Under the pieces are notes generated by a model. The model had not been told where the DNA came from. It made no database searches and saw nothing but the letters and a program-made list of their open reading frames with translations. Both the position numbers and the translations under genes were made by a program. Below, in pieces: positions 33,780 through 45,662 of a stretch of 64,000 nt of DNA (positions are counted from its first letter, which is position 1; each line of letters begins with the position of its first letter). The DNA is from Leptodactylus fallax (lineage: Eukaryota; Chordata; Amphibia; Anura; Leptodactylidae), in NCBI GenBank assembly GCA_947044405.1, contig CAMRHE010000351.1:1673001-1737000 (forward strand), read 5' to 3'.

Positions 33780-34905
33780 AAATATGTCCCAGAATGGGTG
33801 CAGTATAAAAGTATCTCACTTTACGACATGTTTATGAGATGGAAAAGTACAAATATGGCGCAAATTTTGTGTAAACTTAGTTGAAGATTGAAATGAGACA
33901 GAATTTGGTGCACGGGCAATGGAGATAGATTTTTTGGCACAATGGATACAGATTCTCTTGATTTTTGGCCCATTGGAAAAATGAGCCATGGTGCATGGTA
34001 AAGTGAGCCGGAATTTTGTCGTGTTGGAAAGTGAGACAGATTTATGAAGGTTTATAAATATGTCTAAAAGTATGAACAGCATTTTAGTTCAAAGTTCCAT
34101 AGTATTGATAAATGTGTTCCTATAAGCTTTGGTGTAATGAAAGAACCAAGAATTGTTGAGATGTCTGTAATAGACACTTTGTAGACATGTTGCTCTGTAA
34201 GTATCCATTAAGAAGACCTCGGGAGACCTCAAGTATTTTGTTGATAGCAGATAGGTCATGTTTTTCATCCTGATGGAATGAGAGTCATTACAAAATCTTC
34301 TGGTCAAGCTGGGAGAGGTTATCACTAATGTTGACAAGCGGGCTGCTGTGTGATGCTGGTGACAGCGGTGGGATATCTATGCCTTGTAGCACAAACAGAC
34401 AGAGTACATTAGCTGATGAATTCTATAAAGAAGGATGCTCATGCCGCAAATATATATGCCACATAAATCACTGGAAAATCAGTGTCACCTTGAGGGTTAT
34501 ACTCTAGCTAAAAGGTAAACTACAGAATGACAGAACAGGAGTGACATGCTCGGATGAGACAGCGGAATCAATAGGTCAAGTTTATCACAAGGATAATGCA
34601 GGATTTGTGCATATTTGCCTTCTAGCCTACTTTTCCAATTGCCTTTTTATTGCTATACGGTGCACGTATAAGGAGCCATTGTGGCCACGCAGTGATAGCT
34701 TCAATCAAACTGAGAAACTCATCACCTGCACATTAGTAGTATTGATCCGATCCGAGACGCAAAAAAGGAGAACAATGACTGATCCTTATTAGTCATAGAG
34801 ATGAATGTGAACTGTGGCAGAAATAGCCTATATGTAGTCTGTACTATAGTCTGATAAAAGCTTGTCCTATCCTGCCTATTTGTCATATCAGGGTGTATAA
34901 AATCA
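33780..34905. other. Unassigned stretch
   Basis: No gene or repeat family recognised. Confidence 0.4.
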
Positions 34906-34907
34906 TA

Positions 34908-35096
34908 GAGAGACAACTTTTGATTTTCTGGCAGAAAACTCTCAATAGAGAAGCAAAGGGAAGAGTGAAAAAATGCAGGATTTCACAGAAAGGAGCCAAA
35001 ATTTGTTAATAAAGAATATTACACAATTTATTAATGACACAAATACTGCCAGAAAATCAAAAGTTGTCTTGAAGTTTAGATACACTTTAAGTAAAC
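34908..35096. mobile_element. Short foldback repeat, CAACTTTTGATTTTCTGGCAG arms
   Basis: CAACTTTTGATTTTCTGGCAG (34914-34934) and its inverse CTGCCAGAAAATCAAAAGTTG (35047-35067) enclose AGGATTTCACAGAAAGGAGCC. The same arms end the larger element at 53111-54143, so this is a shorter relative. Confidence 0.7.
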
Positions 35097-35099
35097 AGC

Positions 35100-35780
35100 T
35101 TATCCTATTGTTTTCAATGGCTTTTGTTGTGAGTTATCACGGTGCAGCGAGTTTTCCTATTCAAGTTGAAGATGGCTACATCTGTACGTGAGAAATGCTA
35201 TATTATTCTGAAATCTCAATGCTATCCACTGGGATATCAAACTTGTGTTCCTTTGTTCTGTAAAAAGCAATTATAAGCCAAACAAATTGTAATATTGTTG
35301 CGCGGTGCAGTCAGCGGCTTCTCGTCATCCGTCTAGTTGTTTACTCGATACGAGCACAGTATGCCGCTCCTAAGCCAGCTGGTCACTCCCGCTCCAATCA
35401 TTCCATCAATTGTTCTAATATGCAAAACAGTAGCATCAAATCCCCGTTGTTCTCAATCCCTCTGTGCTTGGACCTCTGACAAATAACTGCTCAATCCCAT
35501 ATCACTGGGTTTTTATGTGCTGGAGATTTGGTGATGAATGTGTCTACCTTTCATTGCTCTCCCACAAAGTCACATGCGGTTTACTAAATATGCCAGGACT
35601 GGAAATGACGGTTTCCTGTATTTTTTTCACTGAATATTCAATAAATTATAGAAAATGTTGTTTTTCTTTTCCTTATGGTTGCAATGTTCTTGCTTATACT
35701 GAAATCTTCAGTCTATCCCTCTCTCCCCCCTTTCTCATATAACATATGACATAAAATTCTTATTTAGTGGAAGCCCTAAG
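35100..35780. other. Unassigned stretch
   Basis: No recognised feature. The frame at 35464-35742 shows no domain. Confidence 0.4.
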
Positions 35781-35791
35781 AACGCCTATAC

Positions 35792-35932
35792 CAGGGATTA
35801 GCATCCTCCGGCACTCCAGCTGCTGTGAAACTACAACTCCCAACATGCTCCATTCAATTCTATGGAAGTTCCAAGAACTGCTGAGAGTTGTAGTTTTACC
35901 ACAGCTGGAGTGCCGAAGGTTGCCTACCCCTG
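35792..35932. mobile_element. hAT-like MITE, 141 bp
   Basis: CAGGGATTAGCATCCTCCGGCACTCCAGCTG pairs with the inverted right end CAGCTGGAGTGCCGAAGGTTGCCTACCCCTG. ACTACAACTCCCAACATGC sits inside the left arm and GAGTTGTAGTTTTACC answers it. CAGGG ends suggest hAT. The flanking octamers (GCCTATAC, GTGTAGGG) do not match well. Confidence 0.75.
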
Positions 35933-35944
35933 GTGTAGGGGCTG

Positions 35945-36255
35945 TGTAACATGAAAAGAAAATGAAGACAGGGGAGGGTCACATCAAACAGTTATAACTC
36001 AGGCATTATACAATGTAGAAACTTGTTTTTGGTGTCATATGAAAGAGAAGATTCTCATCTTTCATATGGCACTAGGATGCCATTCCACCTCATTGAAAAT
36101 ACAGTCAGGATTGGGATATGTATAGCTGCAGCTTCATATAAATATACCAATCCCGACCATCCCTGGTCTATACATTTGCATCAGCTATTCCTCCTGACTA
36201 TCCTATATACATGCACATTTGGATCGGACTTGGATACATTTTATCAATAGAGAAT
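35945..36255. repeat. Repeat sharing GTGTCATATGAAAGAG with 53.3-53.9 kb
   Basis: TGTAGAAACTTGTTTTTGGTGTCATATGAAAGAGAAGATTCTCATCTTTCATATG, a hairpin core also found three times inside the element at 53111-54143. It is a fragment of that family lacking its ends. Confidence 0.65.
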
Positions 36256-36439
36256 AGAGATTAAGCCATTTCCAAACACCTTTTATTTTGTGGGATCAAA
36301 AAATCCAGCGTAATAAAATTCAACATTGTCAACATGATCCTTTTTTTCCCATGACATTATCTGCTGGAGGAAAGTCAGGAGGCCACCATACACATGAGAT
36401 CAATAGATAACAATAGATGACATTGAAAAACTATGTCTT

Positions 36440-36789
36440 CTTTATTCCAAAAACAGCAGACTGGGTGCAGTATTGAAGCTTTATTCTCTTCACTTGAATA
36501 GGGTTTAGCCTTTGTAGCAAGTACAGCACATGGACAGGGGTGGCGCTGTTTCTGGAAGAAAGCAGCTGTGGTTTTGTGACACATCCTTTAAGGCTGGGGC
36601 CCCTCATTACACTACTATCCACAGCTACTTCATTGGATGGGACTTATCTGCAGTCTCCTCCTATTCAAGTAATAGGAGCCGCACCGCAATTCCCTGGAGC
36701 CACCGCTATACAGTGAACAGGGCTGCAGGATCACTTCTATTACTTCTATTGCTATGAAAACTCCATTTGGGACTAGAAAACCCCTTTAA
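36440..36789. mobile_element. T2-like MITE, left end unclear
   Basis: The right end ACTAGAAAACCCCTTTAA is a standard terminus of this group. The interior CTGTTTCTGGAAGAAAGCAGC and TATTCAAGTAATAGGAGC phrases are typical. I cannot place the left end. Confidence 0.5.
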
Positions 36790-36794
36790 TATAG

Positions 36795-38159
36795 ACAACT
36801 TGAATCTTATAGGAGTTTTATACCGGCATAATATGTTGCTGCAAACAGAGACTAAGCTCTTGGGGCCCAGTCCAAAATCTGCATCAGCCCACCTTCCATC
36901 TCCCATGTGCATTTTATCCTGTTGTAATATATTACAATGGTCCTTGAGCCTGTTCACAGATCCAACACCCATTGTACTAATGTATGCTTTATTGGACTAT
37001 GGTGCTATGATGTGGCACACTAATAGTCAGTGAACTAGAGTGGCATGCCATGCAAATACATAGCGTGCAGGGGCATGATAATAAAATAAGATAGCTCGCT
37101 ATAGATAGATGCTAAGACCCTTGCTACAGCAACTGTAATAGAGATAGGTAATGCTTACCATCTCAGCAGCGCTGACCATTAAATTATTGGACATGGTGAG
37201 TAAGCTGAAGTTCATACACCTTGCAGAAATTGCAATAAAACCTGAATTGATGTAATATCAGTGTGTCATTGGCATTGACCCAGGCCAAAGATTTAGTACA
37301 ACCCTAACCCTTGGTTTTATGCATACTTGCCAACATTTGGCAAAGGACTTCAGGGTGGTACATAAGGTGAAAACCTTTGCCCTAAGGCATGTCATACTCT
37401 CTTTTTTTGTGATGTGGGCACGAAGTTTGCTGGTCATGTCCCCTTTTCAGACATGACTGGCACATAAAGTGCTCAAGTCACATATAAAGAGACTGCTAGC
37501 CTGGCATTCTGCTTGGCCTGGGAGTTTTACCTGCTCTTACAGGAGTCGGGTTGGTCACCCCTTTTTCGAGAGCCTCCTGGAGCTTCAGGGAGAGTCAGCA
37601 AGATTGCCTATAAGTATACTATGGTCAAGATAACAGCAACATGGGCACATATGCTGCCAGCTCCTGCTCCCAAGCTACACCCTTATGGTAGTCACATAAA
37701 ATGTGGTTTTCAAAATGTTGCCTTCTAATAATTGCAAAATCAATTAATTTTTGTGATTTCAAAGGGTTGTGCAGGATTATAAAACATGGCTGTTATCTTC
37801 AAAAAACAGTGCCACTTCTGTGAACTGGTTGTATGTGGTATTGCATCTCAGCTCCATTGAAGTGAAGGAGACTGAACTGCAGGATAGATGATAAATGGAT
37901 GACATTCTGACTACTGGGATCCCCACCGATGAAGAAGTTTTTGAGTGCCCTTGTCAGTGGAACAGTAGTGCACACCCTTGACCATTGCTGATAGCCAAAT
38001 CAGTTCCATTGAACTGAACAGAGTAGTGGTCATAAATACGCACTATCAATGCAATTACACAGGAGACTCTTGGATCCCCGTTCTCAAAGGGGTTCCCTGT
38101 AGTCAGACCCCAAACGATCAGACATTTCTCCCTACCCTGTGAGAAGGAGAGAAAACCTC
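36795..38159. other. Mostly unassigned; decayed MITE at about 37758-38159
   Basis: AAAGGGTTGTGCAGGATTATAAAACATGGC at 37761 and GAGAGAAAACCTCTTTA before 38163 could be the two ends of an old T2-like MITE. The rest is unrecognised. Confidence 0.4.
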
Positions 38160-38441
38160 TTTAGGCTAAGGCCTGATGTAGCAGGCCGCAGCGAAAAAGT
38201 GCTTCAGGAAAAACCGGGGCGGAAACTTTCTGCTCCAATTATACCTATAGGGAAACCGCCGGCGTTTCCGTAGGTATAATTGACATGCTGTGATTTACAA
38301 AAGTTTTGGAAATTGCAGTATTTCCGCTGCGCGTATTTTTCTGCTATGTGCAATTCTAGCGAATCCCATTCGCTTTGCAGGCACTGTAAAATGTCATGAT
38401 TTATACTGCGGCGTTTACGTGACCTGGTGCCCCGGCCTTAA
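38160..38441. mobile_element. MITE, GGCTAAGGC family, second copy
   Basis: TTTAGGCTAAGGCCTGATGTAGCAGGCC at the left, GACCTGGTGCCCCGGCCTTAA at the right. The centre TATACCTATAGGGAAACCGCCGGCGTTTCCGTAGGTATA is a hairpin. Compare 8342-8679 and 63702-64000. Confidence 0.78.
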
Positions 38442-38444
38442 TTC

Positions 38445-39355
38445 CACTTTACTCATCATTCTCCATCAGTTTTATGACAACCACCAGATGGATCACAGTT
38501 TCGTGAGAGCAAAAGGTCAAGTGGCCATGGCATAAAACAAGTCTAAAAAATAGGACTGGATATATTTATATGGCAGAGATCCTCGGTGTCACTTCTACCA
38601 CTTCAAGGTCAGCACAAACTTTAGTCTTTATTGTCATAGGACACACCATGAAACTTTTGCATTGGTCTATTTTACATTTGCTGGTTGCGTTTCCACTGGA
38701 TTTACTATTTTAGAAATGAGAAGAGAATAAAATGGAATAGTTTGTCCCCAATAAATCATACAGTGGCATTTCATTTCATTGTCTTATTGTTAAAACCTTT
38801 TGGGTACGACGTCCAAATTATGATTTTTATACACATGGACAGATGTTGCTTGAGGCCCTTCCAAATAAAGTCTCTGTTGCAGACTTGCAATTCTCGGGTG
38901 TGTAATTATTTATACAAGTGAGTCACTTCTTATTTCTTACACATTTACAAGTGGCCTCACTTGTATCAGAAATGTAAGAGAAAAAAGGAAGAACATGTGT
39001 CAGAACAGCAGAATACTGCGAAAAGTCAATTAAAAAACTTTAAAGGAACAGTAAAACTAAAACAGAATGATGAAAGTAAACAGGAGGTAAACGTCCTCTG
39101 CAGAGAACACATGGCGTAAATTTCCTTATGATCTGTTGTATTGCTAGTTGGCGGACTGCTGAGAGGGCAGAGCTTAGCCATATGGTCGGTTCTTTGTCTA
39201 CACTTGTGGACAGAGTATATAAGACAGTAGTTGTGGACCTGCTGGGCCTCCGGACCAGTTTGACTTTTGGCCACTCCCAAGGACGTTGTCTAAGCGGCCT
39301 CCCAAGTGTTCACCCTATAATTCCTATACTGGGATCGGGACTTCTCAGCAGGGAG
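38445..39355. other. Unassigned stretch
   Basis: No gene recognised. TTTAAAGGAACAGTAAAACTAAAACAGAATGATG (39040) resembles the start of a MITE, but no partner was found. Confidence 0.4.
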
Positions 39356-39360
39356 ACTAC

Positions 39361-39725
39361 CAGATGGGCGAACCTCTGAAGATTATTTTCATTTCAGGTT
39401 CCGACAAAGCGATCCTCTGGGTCTTTTTGGTCCAAAATTGTTCAGATAAGTCAAATTATTATACATTTGGGTCTCTGATTGGGCCAAAGTGGTCACCCCA
39501 GGTGTATGGAGTCACCAGGAGAGCACTGGATGCTGCGAAGAGGCCCAAAAGAAGTGAAGATAGTTGAGTATAAAGGTTTATTTTTTTCAACTCCCCTGGG
39601 TTTGAAGAGACCCCAGAGTATAATAATTTACCGCAATGCATGTCGCAGAGGCCACTTTAGTTCGTCTGAGATGAATCCCAAATTTTTCAGTTTCGTTAAA
39701 TGCCAAAGCGTTTCTCCCATCTCTA
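39361..39725. mobile_element. Module-bearing MITE with GATGGGCGAA ends
   Basis: CAGATGGGCGAACCTCTG at the left, AGCGTTTCTCCCATCTCTAG at the right. It contains the module GAGTATAAAGGTTT, then CTCCCCTGGG, then GAAGAGACCCCAGAGTATAATAATTTACCGCAATGCATG. It is the same element type as 42194-42760 in the opposite orientation, with part of the middle lost. Confidence 0.72.
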
Positions 39726-39779
39726 GTCACTACCTCTTGGAGTGGTCACAGTATAGGTGGCAGCTTACCAAAGGCCAGA

Positions 39780-40420
39780 TAGATGCCTGTACGTAGCACT
39801 AGGGGGTCAGACAAGAGAGTGGTCTAATAGAGGCCAAATAAAGTCTCTGCTGGGTACCCTTCTAATACCCCTCTCACCCACCTCTATGACCTCTCACACA
39901 GCCTGCCAATACGCTGCTTCTCTCTGATGGGGGGCAATAACCCCAAAACAGCTGTCTGCAGAAGGGTCTCTCTTCCTTTTGGGAAAGATATTCTGGTTTG
40001 GCTTTATTTCCAGACGATACCTCTAATTTTAAGGAAAACCAAGCATTGATCTATAGGGAGCTATCTTCCAAAAAGTGTCACTAGAGCAAGTTCCCTTTTT
40101 CTACCAAGGAGAACTTATTTGCACATTTCTTTCTCAAAATTCTTGGCAGAGCATGCATGGTCTACTAAGACCCTGTACGCTGCAAAGTGGCCTCTTTGAG
40201 TTAAAGTCTCCTTAATAAGACCCACATCTATGACCTCTCACCCAGCCAGTCAGTACCCTAATTTTCACTGATGGGAGGCATTATCCCAGATCTGTCTTTG
40301 GATGGGTCTCTCTTACTTCTGGAGGAGATATTCTAGCTTTAATCCCTGATCATGTCACTAGCTGGTGGCGCTACACAAGTTCCTGTTTTTTCACCAAGGA
40401 GCACATATTTGCTACCCTGT
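39780..40420 (+). mobile_element. Two tandem decayed copies of a hammerhead-bearing repeat
   Basis: Two direct copies about 340 bases apart: CTATGACCTCTCAC at 39882 and 40228, then a CTGATGG core at about 39923 and 40269, then GGGTCTCTCTTCCT and GGGTCTCTCTTACT, then GATATTCT, then CCAAGGAG. Each holds a recognisable but mutated hammerhead. Layout (tandem, one ribozyme per unit) matches the better-preserved family at 25.9 and 50.9 kb, but sequence similarity outside the ribozyme is weak. Non-coding. Confidence 0.6.
39917..39962 (+). ncRNA. Decayed hammerhead ribozyme
   Basis: CTGATGG (core CTGATGA with the last A changed), stem II GGGG-CAATAA-CCCC intact, AAAA in place of GAAA, stem III ACAGCTGT intact, then C as the cleavage position and TGCAGA for stem I. 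The 5' stem I strand no longer pairs. Two core changes make activity unlikely. Confidence 0.55.
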
Positions 40421-40758
40421 CAACAGTCAAATAGATGTTCAGTATACGTGTTGTTATAATCTCAGGAATAGTCAATGTTTCTGCAACTTTATTTTCCTTC
40501 CTAATTCCAACAAGTTCTAGGATTTGAGGTTGTGTATCAGGAAGTTTTTCATTATTGATATATCACATATGGGAAAAACGAAGAGAACATGGAAATCACC
40601 ATTCACAATGGGGGAGATTTATGAAACCTTGTATATTTTACATAATTTTGATAAATCTCCTCCATTGTATGTGTATTCACAACTGTCACTATCCAAGTCA
40701 AGATGTATACATTGATATGGATGTTCTTTCTGGTCCATATAATATCACTATAAGAATA

Positions 40759-41038
40759 TTAATGGGGTCGAACCACTTTTTGAAGTTAGCCCTTATTGAT
40801 AGGATAGGGGTATAACTTCTTGATCGGTGGTTTTCCGACTGCTAGAACGTCCCACTGTTCCCGAGACTGGGGGTCCTGTTCCCCTATCCTGATGGAGTGG
40901 CATGCCAAACATGGGCCCTGCCACTCCATTCTCTGTGGGAGGGTTGGAGATAGCCGAGTGCTGTAAAGCAAGCAGTCAGACCCCCACCCATCAGAAAGTT
41001 ATCCCACATGTTTTCGAAACCTGGTTCAACTCCTTTAA
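40759..41038. mobile_element. T2-like MITE with TTAA ends
   Basis: TTAATGGGGTCGAACCACTTTTTG pairs with CGAAACCTGGTTCAACTCCTTTAA. The middle GATGGAGTGGCATGCC...GGCCCTGCCACTCCATT forms a hairpin. About 280 bp. Confidence 0.78.
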
Positions 41039-41361
41039 ACTTGACAGAAGCAACACAGGAATGTTGAGAATCTCAGCCTTTGTAGGGGACATTTTGAGGG
41101 TATTTTGGGAAAGTACATAAGTGTATCTGGTCTTAGTACACAACCTGTATCAAAACTCCGCACTTTACCTCTACTTGTTATAATACAGATGTCACCATTT
41201 TTGTCAGAGAGTCCTTTGAGCCTCTTTTATCTACTATAGCACTGTTGCGAGAGCTACCTCTGTGGCTGAGCTGCAATGGCAAACATAGCCCATGGACAAC
41301 AAGGCTACAACCTATTGAAGAGCATGAATGAAAGATGTAGAAAGTATGATCATTTGAATTG

Positions 41362-41570
41362 ATGAAATCAGGCGATACCTTTTAGAGGCTAACTGAGTAT
41401 ATTTGATAGTAAGCTTTCGAGAGTGCTAGCTCTCTATTACACCATTTCTGAAGAAGAGAGCTAGCACTCTCGAAAGCTTACTATCAAATATACTCAGCCT
41501 CTAAAAGGTATCGCCTGATTTCATCACTCTTCCACTGCTTTCTATGGCTAACACGGTACAACATTATACT
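41362..41570. mobile_element. Foldback repeat, AATCAGGCGATACC family
   Basis: AAATCAGGCGATACCTTTTAGAGGC through GAGAGTGCTAGCTCTC (41366-41435) is repeated inverted at 41457-41523, separated by about 20 bases (TATTACACCATTTCTGAAGAA). Beyond the right arm is CTTCCACTGCTTTCTATGGCTAACACGGTACAAC. A single-arm copy lies at 31735-31830. Confidence 0.8.
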
Positions 41571-41574
41571 ACCA

Positions 41575-42190
41575 GCAACTTGAAGGTATGATCAGAATAT
41601 TTAGGATTGGAGTCTAAAATACCTCTAGCTATAGAAAATGTGCCTGAAATAAGGCTGTGAAAAGAGATATCGACACAGAGTCTAAAAAATCAATAAGGAC
41701 GGAAAAGTGGACATAAATCTGTATTCCATGTCCATGTTACCTCTGTATTCCTGCTAGGATGGATTCACAGCAGCAGATTTTGTTGCAGAAATTTCTGTGA
41801 GTGAGACTTCAGGCCTACTAACATGTATAGTGTGGTTTTGTTGGCAAGCACATGGATTTCTGCAAATTCTATTTAGATGACTAGGACAGTCACAGAAGGT
41901 CTGTCATGTATGAATCCAAGAGTCTAGACTCTTGACTAAATGACCATTCAAGTAATACTGCACATGGACGAGCCCGGCTTACTTCTCTGGCATATTAAGT
42001 GGGGGTCACTATGAGGAGGACATGGCAGCCATATGCTCTAATAGAGTCAAACCCTTAAACAACAAATGCTACGGCATTGGAAAAAATATTGTACTGTCTA
42101 TTGCATGAAGGGAATAGTAAATATGGGCCTCCTGCTTTGGTAATCCCTACCCATGTGTCGTATATGCTCTGGGTGTCGGACTCCTGCTGA
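41575..42190. other. Unassigned stretch
   Basis: Nothing recognised. Confidence 0.4.
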
Positions 42191-42193
42191 TTA

Positions 42194-42760
42194 GAGACTG
42201 GCAAACTGCTTCGGCATGAGCCAGGTTCGACCTGAATATCCCATATTAACAAAACCGAACAATTTGGGATTCATCTCAGATGAACTAAAATGGCCGCGGC
42301 GACATGCAATGCGGTAAATTATTATACTCTGGGGACTCTTCAGACCACAGAGTATAATAGGTGGAGTCCCAGGGGAGGTGAAAAAAAGTAAAAAAAAAAA
42401 ACATTCATACTTTCCTCACCTCTTTTGGGTGTCCTCATGGCATCCGGTGCTCTCCTGGAGACATTATGCACCTGGGGTCACCGCAGAGACCTGTGATTGG
42501 GTCACAACAGTCACATAGGCACGCCAAGCATCATGATGTCACGAGGAGACCTAGAGAGAGCGCCGGACACGGCGAGGAGGCTCAAGAGAGGTTAGGGAAG
42601 TTGAGTATAAATGTTTTCATTTTTTACACCTCCACCTATTATAGAGAAGAGACCCCAGAGTAGAATCATTTCATTGCCGATTCGTACTGAACTTGTTTGA
42701 CCCGAAACAAATCAGGGACCCAAGCCAGCCGAACCCGATTTTGGGAGGTTTACCCATCTC
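42194..42760. mobile_element. Module-bearing MITE, best-preserved copy
   Basis: Flanked by TA (42192-42193, 42761-42762). Ends are GAGACTGGCAAACTGCTTCGG and the inverted CGATTTTGGGAGGTTTACCCATCTC. Contains the palindrome ATTATACTCTGGGGACTCTTCAGACCACAGAGTATAATA, then GGAGTCCCAGGGGAGGTG, CTTTCCTCACCTC, CACCTGGGGTCACCGCAGAGACCTGTGATTGGGTCAC, and an inverted return through GAGACCCCAGAGTAGAATCATTT. Non-coding. Confidence 0.75.
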
Positions 42761-42764
42761 TACT

Positions 42765-44955
42765 GTTGATCTTTCGCATAGGTCATCCATTATTTAGCCT
42801 GGAAAATCCACTTAATTTCTATGCAATAATCCCCAAAAAATGTCCTGAGCCTATGAGGAGGAGGAAGCCTTGTTTACAGGAAAGAGGAAACATGACGAAG
42901 ATCTCTTAAACACAAAGTGAGCTGCTAATATTGTTCCCCAGCCGCTAGTTGTGGACATTGTATACCTTTATCAGGTCACAAGTATCTCCTGAGCCCATTG
43001 TGCGGCAGGTATTACATTACTTACAGCTGATTAGATTACTCTTTTCTTCTCCACCATAGACCTCAGTAATGCGAAACCATCTGTTGCTGGATGTTGGCGC
43101 TCAACTTGTTATTTGTACTTATAAAAAATATATCGATGCAATAATATTTTACATTCCAATTATTAATAATGGGTTAAAGCAGCGTATAATAAATAGGAGG
43201 GCAAAAATCCAACATTCTTTTCTGATTCTATTCAGCCATCCATTACTTATGTCTGTCTATAAGGACGTTGGTACAGTGACGTCGCACTATGAATTCATTC
43301 TTATATTAACTTTTTATGTCAGTATTGTATATATGGATTGTAAGGATTTTTTGTTCTAGCCCTTTACTCTCTATGTTGGGGGGGAGTCTAGATTTATTAT
43401 CCTCTAGTTTTCTCTTTCTTTATCTAGATTTATTTATCTATTTGTTATGGTATTTATCAAAAATGGAAACATTTTGGAATGTATCGATTTAGTTTTTTTT
43501 TTTTTTTTTGCATATTTGGCAATGGGTGATATCAGAGGGGCCAGTCGTGTATTAATAGTGAGTCTTGAAGGGTTTTTAACTGAGTCTTTGAAAATGTTTA
43601 ATAAAAATGAAATATCAGATCTTTGTGTGCAGCCATGCTTCTTTTTCCAAGTGTATAGTATATATTGTATGGAATCCGTCATGATGGGCAAAGTATATTA
43701 TCAAGATTTTTATCTGAGAAACAGATAAGACTGCAGATTTGCTTTATTCTGCATGTGTGATACAGAACATAACGGCACATGAGAGAGAGAGAGAAGCACC
43801 CAAGTCTTCAGGAAGGGCTGATCACACAGAGAACACAGACTCTGCAGGGGAAGGGAGGGGGGAATCGCAGGGAAGGTCAGTGATCGCAATAGTCATGTGT
43901 TGTCAATATGACAGCTAAGTAATGCTTATTATGTTAATTTACACTATCCACTACCTGTGCCCCAATCTAAAGAGCACCAGTCTGCTCCTTTGACATGTTC
44001 TCATTAAAACAATTCTAGAAATTTTTTCAGCATTTGCTTATCCTCTTTTATACCTCCTCTACACCATGACAACATCAGCATCAGTACAGGACACACCTCA
44101 CTAACACACAGAATGGTAAAACCCAGTTGTCAATTAATTCACACAATTCCAGGAGGAACAACAGAGAGTTCTAAGATAAGATGCCCCAGAATTATTACTT
44201 TCTGGTGAATAATAGTATTTCTTAAAGTAGACATGTCATTACTGTCCTATATTTATCATTTAACAATTTTCTATAGCAATACTTTAAAACGAACTCTTTA
44301 TTGGTACTCTATTGATCCTTGTATTACCTAGGAAGAAAAAAACAGTGGCAATAGTAGCTATATTGTATTTTAGACCCTCTTTGTACTGTATGAAGTGTCT
44401 CATACTGTATATAAATATTTTAGCGGTAGGCAGCTGGTCTCCCCCTTTGAAAAACTATTCCGACGTAACTATCTCCTGCACTGTATCGCTCCTGGACCGT
44501 ATCACCCATCTTTATGTCAAATAACAAAGCAAATCATTACAGAGCCGAGTGATTAAAATGTAACCTTTAGCCGGGATCTGGGATTTTATATATCCCTTAT
44601 ATGTCATAGGTTTTTTATTTTATGCCTATGTGCAGAGGGAAATGAGATGATTTGCAATTCACAGTAAATTACGGTATATAGACTGTGATCATTCCGGTGA
44701 AGGTTCATACCATGTGCCCGCACAGCTGTGCTCACCGCCGCCCCGTACAATTCTCTCTTCAGTTATTTTACATTTATAATGCACCTGGCATATTAGTTTG
44801 GTTTAATGTTTTATTTATAGGGAAAGGCTCATTCTGTAGAACCAGCGAGCGAATGTTATCATGTACTCCTGCAGAACCTCTGAGGATGCCATAACAAGGT
44901 CTGTTAAGATTTTGGAGGCTGTTAGATTGTAGTACATGGCTGGATTCACATATTC
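42765..44955. other. Unassigned stretch
   Basis: No gene recognised. A T-run near 43492-43510. At about 44146-44235 a repeat (GAACAACAGAGAGTTCTAAGATAAGATGCCCCAGAATTATTA) resembles 60560-60620. Confidence 0.4.
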
Positions 44956-44962
44956 TGTACAC

Positions 44963-45113
44963 ATGGGCATAGCTTTAGGGGGTGCAGAGGTAGTAAATGT
45001 TACCGGGCCGTGGAACTTGAAGGGGCCTCATTAGTGCTTAATAAGACACTAGTATTATACATGGCAAGTGGGAGCCCTGTTACATCAGGACCCAGGAGCT
45101 TCTAGTTATGCCT
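44963..45113. mobile_element. Short MITE, GGGCATAGCT ends
   Basis: GGGCATAGCTTTAGGGGGTGCAGAGGTAG pairs loosely with ACCCAGGAGCTTCTAGTTATGCC. Related text lies at 21004, 24330 and 56930. Confidence 0.55.
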
Positions 45114-45119
45114 TTTTCT

Positions 45120-45660
45120 GTACAGGATTATGGAAAGGTGGACCCCAACCTGTGACCCATAGGAGCGTTCACATGTGGCATGTAGAGTGGCTCACTTTTT
45201 TTAGTACATTCCTCTTCTTCGTTAATAAGTAGTTTGATGTCCCGACACTGTTTTTTTCATGCAGTATTATATTGAGTTGGATAACAAGCAGACATTTTCC
45301 TGGGTGTTTCCCAGTTTTCAGGCCCCCTCACCTAGTGAATATTGATTTTCATTGACCAACATCTTTACTAGTACGTACTTGTGATGTCAGGTCATTGCCG
45401 TGAACTATAAGGAGGAGATTGCTCAGGATTCCATTTCATTAGGTCTGTCCAGGGTCTCAAACCTTGGAAATTGTGTATGAGAGTCAGGCACCATAATGGT
45501 TGAGCCAATTTAGGAGCAGATGATTTGTCCTGGTTCAGGACCGGACACATTTTTAGGTTTTTCATATATGGGCTTTTGATGGCTATAACATTTTTTTTTT
45601 CATTTAGATTATTCAAATAATTTTTGCGTCTTTTTTCAGTGACACATGGGGCTATATATA
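45120..45660. other. Unassigned stretch
   Basis: Nothing recognised; a T-run at 45591. Confidence 0.4.
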
Positions 45661-45662
45661 TA

